Shown here: positions 9,470 through 18,901 of the stretch, piece by piece
Layout: each line of letters opens with the position of its first letter
How positions within the stretch are numbered: the first letter of the stretch is position 1
From: Prevotella melaninogenica
GTDB taxonomy: Bacteria > Bacteroidota > Bacteroidia > Bacteroidales > Bacteroidaceae
Reading direction: 5' to 3'
NCBI RefSeq assembly: GCF_018127965.1
Contig: NZ_CP072349.1
Span: forward strand, 748,001 to 812,000
DNA length: 64,000 nucleotides
Notes under the pieces: model-generated
The model's database searches: none
What the model was told of the DNA's origin: nothing
What the model saw: only the letters and a program-made list of their open reading frames with translations
Made by a program: the position numbers and the translations under genes

Positions 9470-10318
9470 TTACTCTGGAATAGAGTCACCAGCCATCTGT
9501 GCAGGAGTCGGAGGTGCTACAGCAGCATTAGGAGTTGTTCCCGCAGCATCATTGGCTCCTGCAGGGTCAACCATACCATTCATCTCCTTTTGTGCTTGTA
9601 GGAAGTCGGTATAGAATGCTTTTACCTGAGGATTCTGCTTAAAGGTATCTGTAGCCTTTGACATAATGAATTCTATCCATGATGGCAACTGATTAATAGC
9701 ATTGGTATACATATAATCATTCATCCATACAGGGTAAGCATTAGGCGTTGTCTCGTAGCTGATACGTGTAAGGAAACACCATGGACCAAGAATGTTGTTG
9801 AAGTTCTCTGTAATGAACTTCGTAAAGAGTTTGTCACCCTTGTCATAAACGTTCAATGCCTTCTTAATAAGTTGAGCATTCACTGTCTCCTCATCATGAC
9901 CATTCATAATGGCAGCACTTTCTTCATGATCTATTTCTGCATATTGATTGCGGAGTTGTGTAAACTTCGTCCAGAAATCATTTAGCTTGTCATTCAGCGG
10001 TGTGCCACTGACACGCTGCTGTGTGTTGTCCAGTTTAACTGCAATATCTCCCTTTTCAATAACTACTGGGAATTGTAAGTTGATATCATCCATGAATATC
10101 TGTGCGACCTTAGTAGAGTCAACGGTACCATGGAAAGCAAACTGACCATGAACGACGTCACATGAATCTAAGTCAATCAGTGAGTCAGCTTGGTCTGTTT
10201 TTAGGTATAACTTTCTTCCATCCAAGCTTGATACGTTGGATGTTCCCTGTATATTGAATGAGTTGGCACATGACGTAAACACGATAAGTGTTAGAAGTGC
10301 GTAAAGAATTTTATTCAT
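9470..10318 (-). CDS. DUF4369 domain-containing lipoprotein
   Basis: A 282-residue secreted lipoprotein. The signal MNKILYALLTLIVFTSC ends in a lipobox cysteine at residue 17, so it is predicted to be anchored in a membrane of the envelope. Residues of about 20-110 match the DUF4369 beta-domain that in Bacteroidetes usually precedes a thioredoxin domain. No thioredoxin CxxC domain follows; instead there is a helical region and a Pro/Ala/Thr-rich tail (NAAVAPPTPAQMAG). The function is unknown. It is monocistronic and convergent with nothing. Confidence 0.82.
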   Translation of the reverse strand: MNKILYALLTLIVFTSCANSFNIQGTSNVSSLDGRKLYLKTDQADSLIDLDSCDVVHGQFAFHGTVDSTKVAQIFMDDINLQFPVVIEKGDIAVKLDNTQQRVSGTPLNDKLNDFWTKFTQLRNQYAEIDHEESAAIMNGHDEETVNAQLIKKALNVYDKGDKLFTKFITENFNNILGPWCFLTRISYETTPNAYPVWMNDYMYTNAINQLPSWIEFIMSKATDTFKQNPQVKAFYTDFLQAQKEMNGMVDPAGANDAAGTTPNAAVAPPTPAQMAGDSIPE

Positions 10319-10426
10319 AGATAATTAAACTGGTTCTGTTTCTTCTCAGACAAAATTACATTCTATAATTGAAGCCGAGAAACTTTTTTATTCAAATTAA
10401 AACTATCTCTAAGCTTTTAGCTTTTT

Positions 10427-10861
10427 TTAGGTACTTGGACTTTCGCTTTCCTTCTTTAGTTCGTAGCTGATACGGTGGGTAGTATACATCTCTATGATAG
10501 CAGAAATAAGTAGGAGTATAACCCAATTGTGATGGAAAATACTTACATAGCTGCTATAGCTATCTAATGAACCTGCAAAAACAGGACGGAGGAAATGGTA
10601 GGAGTCTTCTACCATAAAGAATCCTGCAAGAATGAATCCCCATCCTGCAAGTGACATAATCTTACGTAAACGACGAATTGAAAGAGATGTTCCAAGGTAT
10701 CGCTGACGTGACTGCATAAGAGAAAATGCAACAGCACCAGCAAGCATTAGCCAACAGGCTATTGGTTGAATCAAAAGGAAAGCGTACAAGCCTGCACCAA
10801 TAACCATTATGATTCCTCCCAAAAGGTAAATAATTGATTCGAGTTTATTCAGTTGTCTCAT
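10427..10861 (-). CDS. Small integral membrane protein of unknown function
   Basis: The protein has four predicted membrane spans (around LLGGIIMVIGAGLYAFLL, WLMLAGAVAFSL, IMSLAGWGFILAGFF and WVILLLISAIIEMY). It overlaps the end of the ftsB/divIC-like gene by 17 bp if started at ATG 10861 (MRQLNKLES). A start at 10894 is possible but would overlap more. I do not recognise a family. The overlap with a divisome gene suggests coexpression, not necessarily a shared role. Confidence 0.75.
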   Translation of the reverse strand: MRQLNKLESIIYLLGGIIMVIGAGLYAFLLIQPIACWLMLAGAVAFSLMQSRQRYLGTSLSIRRLRKIMSLAGWGFILAGFFMVEDSYHFLRPVFAGSLDSYSSYVSIFHHNWVILLLISAIIEMYTTHRISYELKKESESPST

Positions 10862-11189
10862 TTTTTGCTGTGTTTTCAGTTTGATGCTCATCATCGCTCA
10901 ACACGAAGATATCTTCGTTGTCAGCTTTCATGAAGTAACGCTCTCGAGCAACACGTGCAATTGCCTTTGGGTCTGTCTTTAGTTCCTTAAGCTGTTGCAT
11001 GTCATGCTGATATTGGCTGTCATACTTTCGGATTTCAGTTTTTAAGTCTTCAATCTGATAAGCATACTCTATACGTTTCATAAAACTGTTCTCATCTAAA
11101 ACGCCTACAATGAGTACGCCAAAGATGATGACGATATGAAACTTAAATCGGCTGAAAAAATTGTAAATATGTCCGGTAATCTTACTCAC
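10845..11189 (-). CDS. FtsB/DivIC-like septum formation initiator protein
   Basis: A bitopic protein with a short cytoplasmic head, one membrane span (HIVIIFGVLIVGVL) and a coiled coil (MKRIEYAYQIEDLKTEIRKY onward), ending in an acidic tail. It matches the FtsB/DivIC family that bridges FtsL and FtsQ in the divisome, with the conserved block ARVARERYFMKADNE. The frame is open up to 11252, but a -7 box TACTTTTG at 11216-11209 means transcription starts below the upstream ATGs. The GTG at 11189 (VSKITGHIYNFF) is therefore the best start. It is divergent from dnaX. Confidence 0.82.
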   Translation of the reverse strand: MSKITGHIYNFFSRFKFHIVIIFGVLIVGVLDENSFMKRIEYAYQIEDLKTEIRKYDSQYQHDMQQLKELKTDPKAIARVARERYFMKADNEDIFVLSDDEHQTENTAKNETTE

Positions 11190-11208
11190 TTCTTTACATT
11201 CTTTTTTG

Positions 11209-11216
11209 CAAAAGTA
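11209..11216 (-). promoter_or_regulatory. -7 box of the divIC-like gene
   Basis: TACTTTTG on the minus strand, 20 bp before GTG 11189. No clear TTG lies at -33, so the box is only moderately supported. It decides against the upstream ATG starts. Confidence 0.5.
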
Positions 11217-11312
11217 AGGAAAAGATTGCATATCGGAGCATGAAACATACATATTTTTAGCAAATTAACAATTTAATTCTTTCCTCCTTCCTCCTCTTTT
11301 CTTAACTTTTAT

Positions 11313-11320
11313 TACCTTTG
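11313..11320 (+). promoter_or_regulatory. -7 box of dnaX
   Basis: TACCTTTG lies 25 bp before ATG 11345. It shows that the in-frame ATG at 11318 overlaps the promoter and is not the start. Confidence 0.6.
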
Positions 11321-11344
11321 CATATACAATTAGAATTTGAAATT

Positions 11345-13156
11345 ATGGATGAATATATTGTTTCGGCGCGAAAGTATCGTCCGATGTCCTTTGATTCCGT
11401 TGTTGGACAACAGGCGTTGACTACTACGCTGAAGAATGCTGTGAAGAGTGGTAAGCTGGCTCATGCCTACCTTTTCTGCGGTCCACGAGGTGTGGGCAAG
11501 ACTACTTGTGCTCGTATTTTTGCGAAGGCTATCAACTGTGAACATCCAACAGCTGATGGTGAGGCTTGTAACGAGTGTGAGAGTTGTAAGGCGTTCGGAG
11601 AAGGAAGAAGCTATAATATCTTTGAATTAGATGCTGCCAGCAATAACTCTGTTGAGAACATCAAGTCATTGATGGATCAGACTCGTATTCCGCCACAGGT
11701 TGGTCGTTATAAGGTCTTTATCATTGATGAGGTTCATATGCTCTCTACAGCTGCTTTCAATGCTTTTCTAAAGACTTTGGAGGAACCACCTGCACACGTT
11801 ATCTTCATCCTTGCAACAACAGAAAAACATAAGATTCTCCCAACGATTCTCTCTCGCTGTCAGATTTACGACTTCGAGCGTATGACGGTTCCTAATATCA
11901 TCAACCATCTTAAGCGTGTTGCTGAGAAGGAGAACATTCAATTTGACGAAGAGGCTCTGAACGTTATTGCTGAGAAAGCGGATGGTGGAATGCGTGACGC
12001 GCTCTCAATATTCGATCAGGCTGCAAGTTTCTCACAAGGAAATATCACTTATCAGAAGGTGATTGAGGACTTGAATGTACTCGATGCGGAGAATTATTTT
12101 AATATCATCGACCTTGCTTTAGAGAATAAAGTGAGTGAGATAATGGTTCTTTTGAACAGCGTTATCAATAAAGGATTTGATGGAGGACACCTTGTGAATG
12201 GCTTGGCATCTCATGTTCGTAACGTGTTGATGGCAAAGGATGCGCAGACACTTCCTTTGCTTGAAGTAAGCGAACAACTACGTAATCGCTATCAGTTGCA
12301 GGCACAAAAATGTCCTGTCAACTTCCTTTATACGGCTTTGCAGATTATGAATCGCTGTGATGTGGAATATCGTCAGAGTTCTAATAAACGTTTGTTGGTG
12401 GAACTGACGCTCATCCAAGTAGCGCAAATTACGCAGAAGGATGATGATGTCCCAGCCTCGGGGCGCAGCCCTAAGCGATTAAAATCCCTGTTCAAGAATC
12501 TTGTTCTGAAGGCTCAACAGAAACCGACTCCGCAGGTGGTCGGGAGCCTAAAGCGTGATGATGATGCTGCTCGTGGTTCTAAGGATAGCGAAGTAGTGTC
12601 TGTTGAGGTCGTGTCTTCACCAGAAAAACCCGTCACAGAAACGTCTGGTGTACGTCCCAAGGTGAATGTATCTTCTGGTCTTCCGAATTCTGTTAATCTC
12701 GGTTCATTGACGATGTCGTTTGACAATCTACTCAAGACCGATAAGAAGAAAAAGCAGGATGAGGAAGTTGAAATAACTAATAAGGATGAGCATGAAGGCT
12801 TTACACAGCAAGACCTTGTTGTGAGTTGGCGTGCTATGTGTTCACGAATGCCAGAGCGTATGCAAGCTTTGTCGCAACGCATGAAGAATATCACGCCTAC
12901 TATTACAGAGTATCCAGCAATCTTAGTACTTGCTGATAATAATATTCAGCTCAACGAAATGCTCGCTATAAAGTCGCGTATTCGTGCTACTTTGGCAAAG
13001 GAATTGCGTAATGGGCAGATCGAAGTAGAGATTCGTCTTGCTAAGCATGAGGAAATCAAGCCTATGCTTACACCTTGTGAGTCTTTGAGTAAACTTTTGG
13101 AAACGAATCATCCTGTAAAGAAACTTATCGATACATTAGGTTTGTGCTTGGATTAA
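11345..13156 (+). CDS. dnaX: DNA polymerase III subunit gamma/tau
   Basis: Clamp-loader ATPase subunit of the replisome, 603 residues from ATG 11345. Walker A is GPRGVGKT (46-53), the four zinc cysteines are C65, C75, C78 and C81, Walker B is FIIDEVHML, sensor 1 is ILATTE and the arginine-finger motif is LSRCQ. After about 370 a low-complexity linker leads to a C-terminal domain of the tau type (SWRAMCSRMPERMQALSQRM). The first in-frame ATG (11318) overlaps the -7 promoter element, so MDEYIVSARKYRP is the true N-terminus. No slippery heptanucleotide with a strong hairpin for gamma production was noticed. Confidence 0.95.
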   Translation: MDEYIVSARKYRPMSFDSVVGQQALTTTLKNAVKSGKLAHAYLFCGPRGVGKTTCARIFAKAINCEHPTADGEACNECESCKAFGEGRSYNIFELDAASNNSVENIKSLMDQTRIPPQVGRYKVFIIDEVHMLSTAAFNAFLKTLEEPPAHVIFILATTEKHKILPTILSRCQIYDFERMTVPNIINHLKRVAEKENIQFDEEALNVIAEKADGGMRDALSIFDQAASFSQGNITYQKVIEDLNVLDAENYFNIIDLALENKVSEIMVLLNSVINKGFDGGHLVNGLASHVRNVLMAKDAQTLPLLEVSEQLRNRYQLQAQKCPVNFLYTALQIMNRCDVEYRQSSNKRLLVELTLIQVAQITQKDDDVPASGRSPKRLKSLFKNLVLKAQQKPTPQVVGSLKRDDDAARGSKDSEVVSVEVVSSPEKPVTETSGVRPKVNVSSGLPNSVNLGSLTMSFDNLLKTDKKKKQDEEVEITNKDEHEGFTQQDLVVSWRAMCSRMPERMQALSQRMKNITPTITEYPAILVLADNNIQLNEMLAIKSRIRATLAKELRNGQIEVEIRLAKHEEIKPMLTPCESLSKLLETNHPVKKLIDTLGLCLD

Positions 13157-13284
13157 GTAACTCTGTTTCTGTCCTGTTACAGCTAATGTTGCTCATCAAG
13201 ATCTTGCAGATAAATAAGGCGTTAGTGTTCTTTTAGCAGGAATAGAAAGGCTTAAAAGAGGTTTACAGTCGGTTTTAAGTTGTT

Positions 13285-13368
13285 GTGTTGATGCTTCGCA
13301 CGCTTGGTGCTAATGCCCCGCACATATGGTGCTAATACTTCGCACATGTTGTGCTGATGGTAAACACA
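13285..13368. repeat. 22-bp tandem repeat, locus 1
   Basis: Three and a half units of a 22-bp repeat with consensus GTGCTAATGCTTCGCACATGTT fill part of the 442-bp gap between dnaX and lptD. The same repeat with the same period occurs at 19526-19600. Each unit contains GCAC-N5-GTGC when joined to the next one. Confidence 0.8.
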
Positions 13369-13575
13369 AATCTTATTGGGAGGTAAAAGTGCTGCGTTTC
13401 TAAGTGTTTTTGGGTGTTATAATTATCAATGAAATTCAGTATTGAGGGTATATTATTTAAGTCATATTGGACGGCAAAATAAGAATTAAATCTTTTTACT
13501 TAGCATATACGTACATTATTATAAAAGTTAAAAGTTAAAATAGCGTAATGGTAGTTCTATTCGGCATTATTTCAG

Positions 13576-13583
13576 TATTTTTG
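13576..13583 (+). promoter_or_regulatory. -7 box upstream of the LptD-like gene
   Basis: TATTTTTG lies 16 bp before ATG 13599, a short 5' leader. The -33 region is not clear. Confidence 0.45.
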
Positions 13584-13598
13584 TACGTTATTTAGGCA

Positions 13599-16445
13599 AT
13601 GAGAAATAAGAGCATTATATTCCTATTATCCTTTGTTGTTGTTTTTGCAATGGCAAGTGTCAACATGCCTGTGCCTCAAGGTAAGAAAACCAAGAAGGCT
13701 AAGGCTAACGCTGTTGTGGTTGATACGCTACTGAAAGGACAAAGCCCAAAGGATAGTAAGGCAGTCGATAAGAATATTCCAGATACCACGAAGATGGATT
13801 CTCTTCAGTTGGCTATCTATCATCATAATAAAGCAATAGACGATTCTATTCGTGCCGATAGCATGATGCGTGCACGTTCGAATGGAATTGATGCACCTGT
13901 TAAGTATTCTGCAGAGGACTCTCTCGTTTATGATGCAGAGTCGGGTACAGCGTACTTGTATGGTAACTCGAAGGTTGATTATGAGAATATGAAGCTTACG
14001 AGTGACAAGGTACATATGAATCTTGATAAAAGTACTGTGCGTGCAACAGGTACTATCGATTCTACAGCAGAGGGTGGAATCAAGGGAAAGCCTGTCTTTA
14101 CTATGGGTAAAGATGAGTATAAGAGTGACACAATGGCTTTCAACTTTAAGTCAAAGAAGGGCTTGATTAAGGGTGTCTACACCGAACAGCAAGATGGTTT
14201 CTTGAGTGGAGAAGTTGGAAAACGTGACTCTACGGGTTCTATTTACTTGCAACATGGTCGTTATACTACTTGTGATAAGCCTCATCCAGACTTTTACATT
14301 GCTCTTTCTCGTGCCAAGGTTCGCCCTGGTAAGGATGTTGTCTTTGGACCCGCTTATCTTGTTGTGGCAGACGTTCCTTTACCATTGGCAATTCCATACG
14401 GCTTCTTCCCATTCTCTAAGAAGTATTCAAGCGGTTTCATTATGCCAAGTTATGGTGATGAAAGCGACCGTGGTTTCTACCTTCGTGATGGTGGTTACTA
14501 CTTTGCGATTAGTGATAAGTGGGACTTAAAACTCTTAGGAGAAATCTATACTAAGGGTTCTTGGGGTGTGTCTGCAGCCAGCAACTACCGCAAGCGTTAT
14601 AGATATTCGGGCTCATTCCTTTTTAGTTATCAGGATTCAAAGACGGGTGACAAGGGATTGCCAGACTTTGCTGAACAGGAGAGCTTTAAGATTCAGTGGA
14701 ATCACCGCCAAGATCCAAAGGCGAATCCTTATAGTTCTTTGGCGGCAAGTGTGAACTTTGCGACATCAAGCTATGAGCGTAACAACCTCAATAGTATGTA
14801 TAATCCGCAGACACTCACCCAGTCTACGAGAACTTCTTCTGTAAGTTGGAGCACAGGTTTCTCAAGTATTGGACTCTCTTTGAGTGCCACTACGAACCTT
14901 GCACAGAATATGCGTGACTCTTCTATTCAGATAACACTGCCAGACTTGAACATTAGTTTGAGCCGATTCTATCCTTTCAAGCGTAAGCATCTTGTAGGTA
15001 AGGAACGTTGGTATGAGAAGATTTCGATGAGCTATACGGGTCAGTTGGCTAATTCTATCTCAACGAAGGAAGATAAACTCTTACACTCTAATCTGATTAA
15101 AGACTGGAAAAATGCTTTCCAGCATACAATCCCTGTACAGGCAAACTTCACCTTGTTTAATTATATCAATGTGACGCCATCTTTCAATTTTACGGATCGT
15201 ATGTATTCTAAGAAGGTGACACGTGGATGGGATAACACGCTTCAGAAAGAGGTGGTAAGAGATACTACGTATGGTTTCCACAATGTTTACAACTGGAGTA
15301 TGAGTGTAGGTGCCAGCACGAAATTATATGGTTTCTGGGTACCTAATAGAAAATTATTTGGCGATAAGATACAGGCTATCCGTCATGTCATCACGCCACA
15401 GGTTTCGTTCTCTTATGCACCTAACTTTGGTGCACGCCGTTATGGCTACTATGATAGCTATCAGTACACAGATGCAAGTGGTAACGTGAAACTTATTGAA
15501 TACTCACCTTATCAGGATGAACTTTATAGTGTGCCGGGTAAGTACAAGACTGAGATGATCAGTTGGGATGTTAGCAATAACATCGAAATGAAGGTTAAGA
15601 GCGATAAGGATACTACTGGTTATAAGAAGATAAGTATCATTGATGAGTTAGGAGCAAGTATGTCTTACAATGCTGCAGCAGATTATCATCGTTGGAGTGA
15701 CCTTAGTATGCGTCTGCGTTTGAAGTGGTGGAAGAATTATACTTTCTCTTTGAATGCACAGTTTGCTACCTATGCTTACGAACTTGATGCTAATGGTAAG
15801 CCTTATGTAGGTAATCATACAGAGTGGGGATATGGTCGTTTACCTCGTTTCCAAGGTATGTCGCAGAACTTCTCATTCACTTTGAACCCTGAGAAGTTGA
15901 AGAAGTGGTTCGGACGTAAGGATGATAAAGATGATGATAAGGTGTCAGTAGATAGCGATGGACCAGATACTAACATCGAATCAAACATGGATGATGACCT
16001 TGAAAAGGGAAAATATGCTGCTAAGAAGAAGCGTGGTAATATTGCTGAGACGGATGATGATGGTTACATGAGCTTTAATATGCCATGGTCATTGACAATC
16101 GGTTATGGTATTACGATGCGTGAGAATACAGCGGGTAGGTTCAATACTAAGACGATGCGTTACCCTTATAAGTTCACACAGACGTTGAACTTCTCTGGTA
16201 ATATTCGTATCAGTGATGGCTGGAACATTAACTTCTCAAGTGGTTACGACTTTGAAAACCATGCGATGAGTATGACAACAGCGAGTCTGTCACGTGACCT
16301 ACACTGTTTTAATATGAGTGCTTCTGTTGTTTTAGCACCATATACATCTTACAATTTTACCTTCCGTTGTAATGCTGCAACGCTGACAGATGCGTTGAAG
16401 TATGATAAGCGAAGTGGTATTACGAATGCTGTACAGTGGTATTAA
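13599..16445 (+). CDS. LptD-like LPS assembly outer-membrane protein
   Basis: A 948-residue protein with a signal peptide (MRNKSIIFLLSFVVVFAMASV), a linker rich in Lys and Asp, an OstA/LptA-like jellyroll segment from about 100 (YSAEDSLVYDAESGTAYLYGNSKVDYENM) and a long C-terminal beta-barrel with many alternating aromatic strands. The motif PLAIPYGFFPFSKKYSSGFIMPSYG is typical of the Bacteroidetes LptD family. The role is insertion of LPS into the outer leaflet. An acidic insertion (KDDKDDDKVSVDSDGPD) near 770 is probably a surface loop. It is monocistronic. Confidence 0.85.
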   Translation: MRNKSIIFLLSFVVVFAMASVNMPVPQGKKTKKAKANAVVVDTLLKGQSPKDSKAVDKNIPDTTKMDSLQLAIYHHNKAIDDSIRADSMMRARSNGIDAPVKYSAEDSLVYDAESGTAYLYGNSKVDYENMKLTSDKVHMNLDKSTVRATGTIDSTAEGGIKGKPVFTMGKDEYKSDTMAFNFKSKKGLIKGVYTEQQDGFLSGEVGKRDSTGSIYLQHGRYTTCDKPHPDFYIALSRAKVRPGKDVVFGPAYLVVADVPLPLAIPYGFFPFSKKYSSGFIMPSYGDESDRGFYLRDGGYYFAISDKWDLKLLGEIYTKGSWGVSAASNYRKRYRYSGSFLFSYQDSKTGDKGLPDFAEQESFKIQWNHRQDPKANPYSSLAASVNFATSSYERNNLNSMYNPQTLTQSTRTSSVSWSTGFSSIGLSLSATTNLAQNMRDSSIQITLPDLNISLSRFYPFKRKHLVGKERWYEKISMSYTGQLANSISTKEDKLLHSNLIKDWKNAFQHTIPVQANFTLFNYINVTPSFNFTDRMYSKKVTRGWDNTLQKEVVRDTTYGFHNVYNWSMSVGASTKLYGFWVPNRKLFGDKIQAIRHVITPQVSFSYAPNFGARRYGYYDSYQYTDASGNVKLIEYSPYQDELYSVPGKYKTEMISWDVSNNIEMKVKSDKDTTGYKKISIIDELGASMSYNAAADYHRWSDLSMRLRLKWWKNYTFSLNAQFATYAYELDANGKPYVGNHTEWGYGRLPRFQGMSQNFSFTLNPEKLKKWFGRKDDKDDDKVSVDSDGPDTNIESNMDDDLEKGKYAAKKKRGNIAETDDDGYMSFNMPWSLTIGYGITMRENTAGRFNTKTMRYPYKFTQTLNFSGNIRISDGWNINFSSGYDFENHAMSMTTASLSRDLHCFNMSASVVLAPYTSYNFTFRCNAATLTDALKYDKRSGITNAVQWY

Positions 16446-16535
16446 TAAGATAAACTACAACTTATATGACAGACGGTTTTGCCGTCCGTCCTTGATTTAT
16501 GAATACTTTATAAACAACACAAACGTTTGAAAGAT

Positions 16536-17711
16536 ATGAAGAAGCAAACACTGGCTATTCATCAGCCTTACAAGCGTAGAGATGCTTATGATGCATTAAG
16601 TATGCCAGTCTATAATGCTGTTGCTTTTGAGTTTGACAATGCGGAAGTGATGGCTGATGCCTTTTGTGGACGTATTGATGCTCCTGATTATTCACGTGTG
16701 GAAAACCCAACGGTGACGAATCTCGAACAGCGTGTTAAGGCTTTGACTGGAGCTGAGAATGTTATTGCTCTCAACTCGGGTATGGCTGCTATCAGCAATA
16801 CGCTTTTTTCTGTTGTTGAACAGGGTAAGAATGTTATCACGTCACGCCATCTCTTTGGTAATACCTACTCTCTGCTTACATCAACACTAAGTAGATTGGG
16901 GGTAGAGGCAAGACTTTGTGACCTTACAGATGTTGAGGCTGTAGAACGATTGATAGATGATAACACATGCTGTTTGTTCCTTGAAATCATGACAAATCCT
17001 CAACTTGAGGTGGTTGATGTACGAGCTTTGGCTGCATTAGCACACCAACATGGCATCCCTGTCATTGCTGATACTACGCTTATCCCTTTCACACAGTTCT
17101 CTGCAAAGGACTTGGGTATTGACTTAGAGGTTGTTTCAAGTACAAAGTATATCAGTGGTGGTGCAACCTCTTTGGGCGGTCTTGTTATTGATTATGGTAC
17201 GTTCCCTTCTATAGGTAAGCGCCTATTGAATGAGATGCTCTTTAACCTTGGAGCTTATATGACACCACAGGTTGCCTATATGCAGACCTTGGGCTTAGAA
17301 ACTTTGGATGTACGCTATTGCGCTCAAGCAGGTAATGCTTTGGAATTGGCACAGAGACTGCGTACACTTAAACCAATCAGTAAGGTGAATTATGTGGGCT
17401 TGGAAGATAATCCATATCATCAGTTGGCAGTGAGCCAGTATGGTGAAACAGCGGGAGCAATGGTCACAATAGACTTAGAGAGTCAAGAGGCTTGCTTTAG
17501 AATGCTCGATAACTTGAAGCTCATTCATCGGGCAACTAACCTCTTTGATAATCGTACATTGGCTATCCATCCAGCAAGTACTATCTTCGGCCTCTTCACA
17601 GCGGAGGAGCGTGCAGCAATGGATGTGCAAGACACTACCATACGTCTCAGTATTGGTTTGGAAAGTGTTGATGACCTATTCGATGATATTAAGCAAGCTT
17701 TGGAAGCATGA
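16536..17711 (+). CDS. Cys/Met metabolism PLP-dependent enzyme (O-acetylhomoserine sulfhydrylase / gamma-synthase family)
   Basis: Fold-type I PLP enzyme of the trans-sulfuration family. The start ATG 16536 is preferred to the in-frame TTG at 16527. Visible motifs are SRVENPTV, ALNSGMAAIS near 90, the cofactor-binding Asp in VIADTTLIP and the PLP lysine in SSTKYISGG near 210. Members make homocysteine or cystathionine from activated homoserine, or cleave methionine. The gene overlaps the following MalY/PatB-type lyase by 4 bp, which suggests a pair acting around cysteine, cystathionine and homocysteine. The exact reaction cannot be fixed from sequence. Confidence 0.88.
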   Translation: MKKQTLAIHQPYKRRDAYDALSMPVYNAVAFEFDNAEVMADAFCGRIDAPDYSRVENPTVTNLEQRVKALTGAENVIALNSGMAAISNTLFSVVEQGKNVITSRHLFGNTYSLLTSTLSRLGVEARLCDLTDVEAVERLIDDNTCCLFLEIMTNPQLEVVDVRALAALAHQHGIPVIADTTLIPFTQFSAKDLGIDLEVVSSTKYISGGATSLGGLVIDYGTFPSIGKRLLNEMLFNLGAYMTPQVAYMQTLGLETLDVRYCAQAGNALELAQRLRTLKPISKVNYVGLEDNPYHQLAVSQYGETAGAMVTIDLESQEACFRMLDNLKLIHRATNLFDNRTLAIHPASTIFGLFTAEERAAMDVQDTTIRLSIGLESVDDLFDDIKQALEA

Positions 17712-18889
17712 TGAAGACTTATAATTTTGACGAGATAATCGATCGTTCGGGAAGTGGCGACTTGAAGCATGAGGCACTTCTTCCGCGTTGGGGGCGTAAC
17801 GACCTACTGCCTCTGTGGGTAGCTGACATGGACTTTGCTTGCCCTGACTTTGTAGTGGAGGCTCTCAAGGATCGTCTTTCTCATCCTATCTTTGGCTATA
17901 CAGTCGAACCAGAAGACTTTCGTCCTGCTATCATCGACTGGATACGTGCTCATCATGATTGGGAAGTAAAGCCAGAGTGGTTGAGTTTTATTCCTGGTAT
18001 TGTTAGGGGTATCGGCTTTGTGGTGAATGTATTTACGGAACTTGACGAAAAAGTTATTATACAACCACCTGTCTATCATCCATTCCGTTTGACGCCAGAG
18101 GCTAATCATCGCAAGGTAGTCTTCAATCCGCTTCGTCTCCGTGAGGACGGATATTATGACATGGACTTTGAGAATCTTGCAAAGGTATGCGATGATAAAT
18201 GTCGTTTACTAATCCTCTCTAATCCTCATAACCCTGCAGGACTGTGTTGGTCGGAAGAGACATTACGTCGCTTGGCAGACTTCTGTTACGAGCATAATAT
18301 TATCGTTATCAACGACGAGATACACAGTGATATGGCGCTCTTTGGTAATCGTCATATACCGTTTGCCAGTGTGTCAGAGCATGCAGCACAAATCAGTATC
18401 ACCTTTGCAGCACCAACAAAGACTTTCAATATGGCAGGTATTGTCAGTTCGTTTGCTATTGTTCCAAACGAAGAACTGCGCAATCGCTTCTATGGTTGGT
18501 TGAAGGCTAACGAATTAGATGAGCCTACACTCTTTGCACCAATAGCCACGATAGCTGCTTATCGGAAGGGAGAAGAGTGGCGCAAACAGATGTTGGCATA
18601 TGTAGAAGAGAATGTTCGCTTTGTTGAAGACTTCTGTCGTGAGCATATTCCTGGTATTCGTCCACTCCGTCCGCAGGCAAGTTTCCTTGTTTGGTTGGAT
18701 TGTCATGGATTGGGATTGAAGCATAAAGAGCTATTGAATCTCTTTATTGATAAGGCTCATCTTGCTTTGAACGATGGTAGAATGTTTGGTCCTGGTGGAG
18801 AAGGCTTTATGCGTTTGAATGTTGGTACACCATGTTCTATACTTCGTCAGGCGTTGGAGCAGTTGGCAGAGGCGGTGAATGAATTATAA
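17708..18889 (+). CDS. MalY/PatB family cystathionine beta-lyase-type aminotransferase
   Basis: A 393-residue class I/II aminotransferase-fold protein of the PatB/MalY group, which removes sulfur from cystathionine or cysteine S-conjugates. It opens with FDEIIDRSGSGDLKHE and LPLWVADMDF, diagnostic of the group. It has LSNPHNPAG near 170, NDEIHSDM, the PLP lysine in APTKTFNMAG near 235 and the C-terminal FMRLNVGTP (arginine). It starts within the stop codon of the preceding gene and is followed 12 bp later by a nitroreductase, forming a three-gene operon. Confidence 0.9.
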   Translation: MMKTYNFDEIIDRSGSGDLKHEALLPRWGRNDLLPLWVADMDFACPDFVVEALKDRLSHPIFGYTVEPEDFRPAIIDWIRAHHDWEVKPEWLSFIPGIVRGIGFVVNVFTELDEKVIIQPPVYHPFRLTPEANHRKVVFNPLRLREDGYYDMDFENLAKVCDDKCRLLILSNPHNPAGLCWSEETLRRLADFCYEHNIIVINDEIHSDMALFGNRHIPFASVSEHAAQISITFAAPTKTFNMAGIVSSFAIVPNEELRNRFYGWLKANELDEPTLFAPIATIAAYRKGEEWRKQMLAYVEENVRFVEDFCREHIPGIRPLRPQASFLVWLDCHGLGLKHKELLNLFIDKAHLALNDGRMFGPGGEGFMRLNVGTPCSILRQALEQLAEAVNEL

Positions 18890-18901
18890 AACAGAATTGT
18901 T

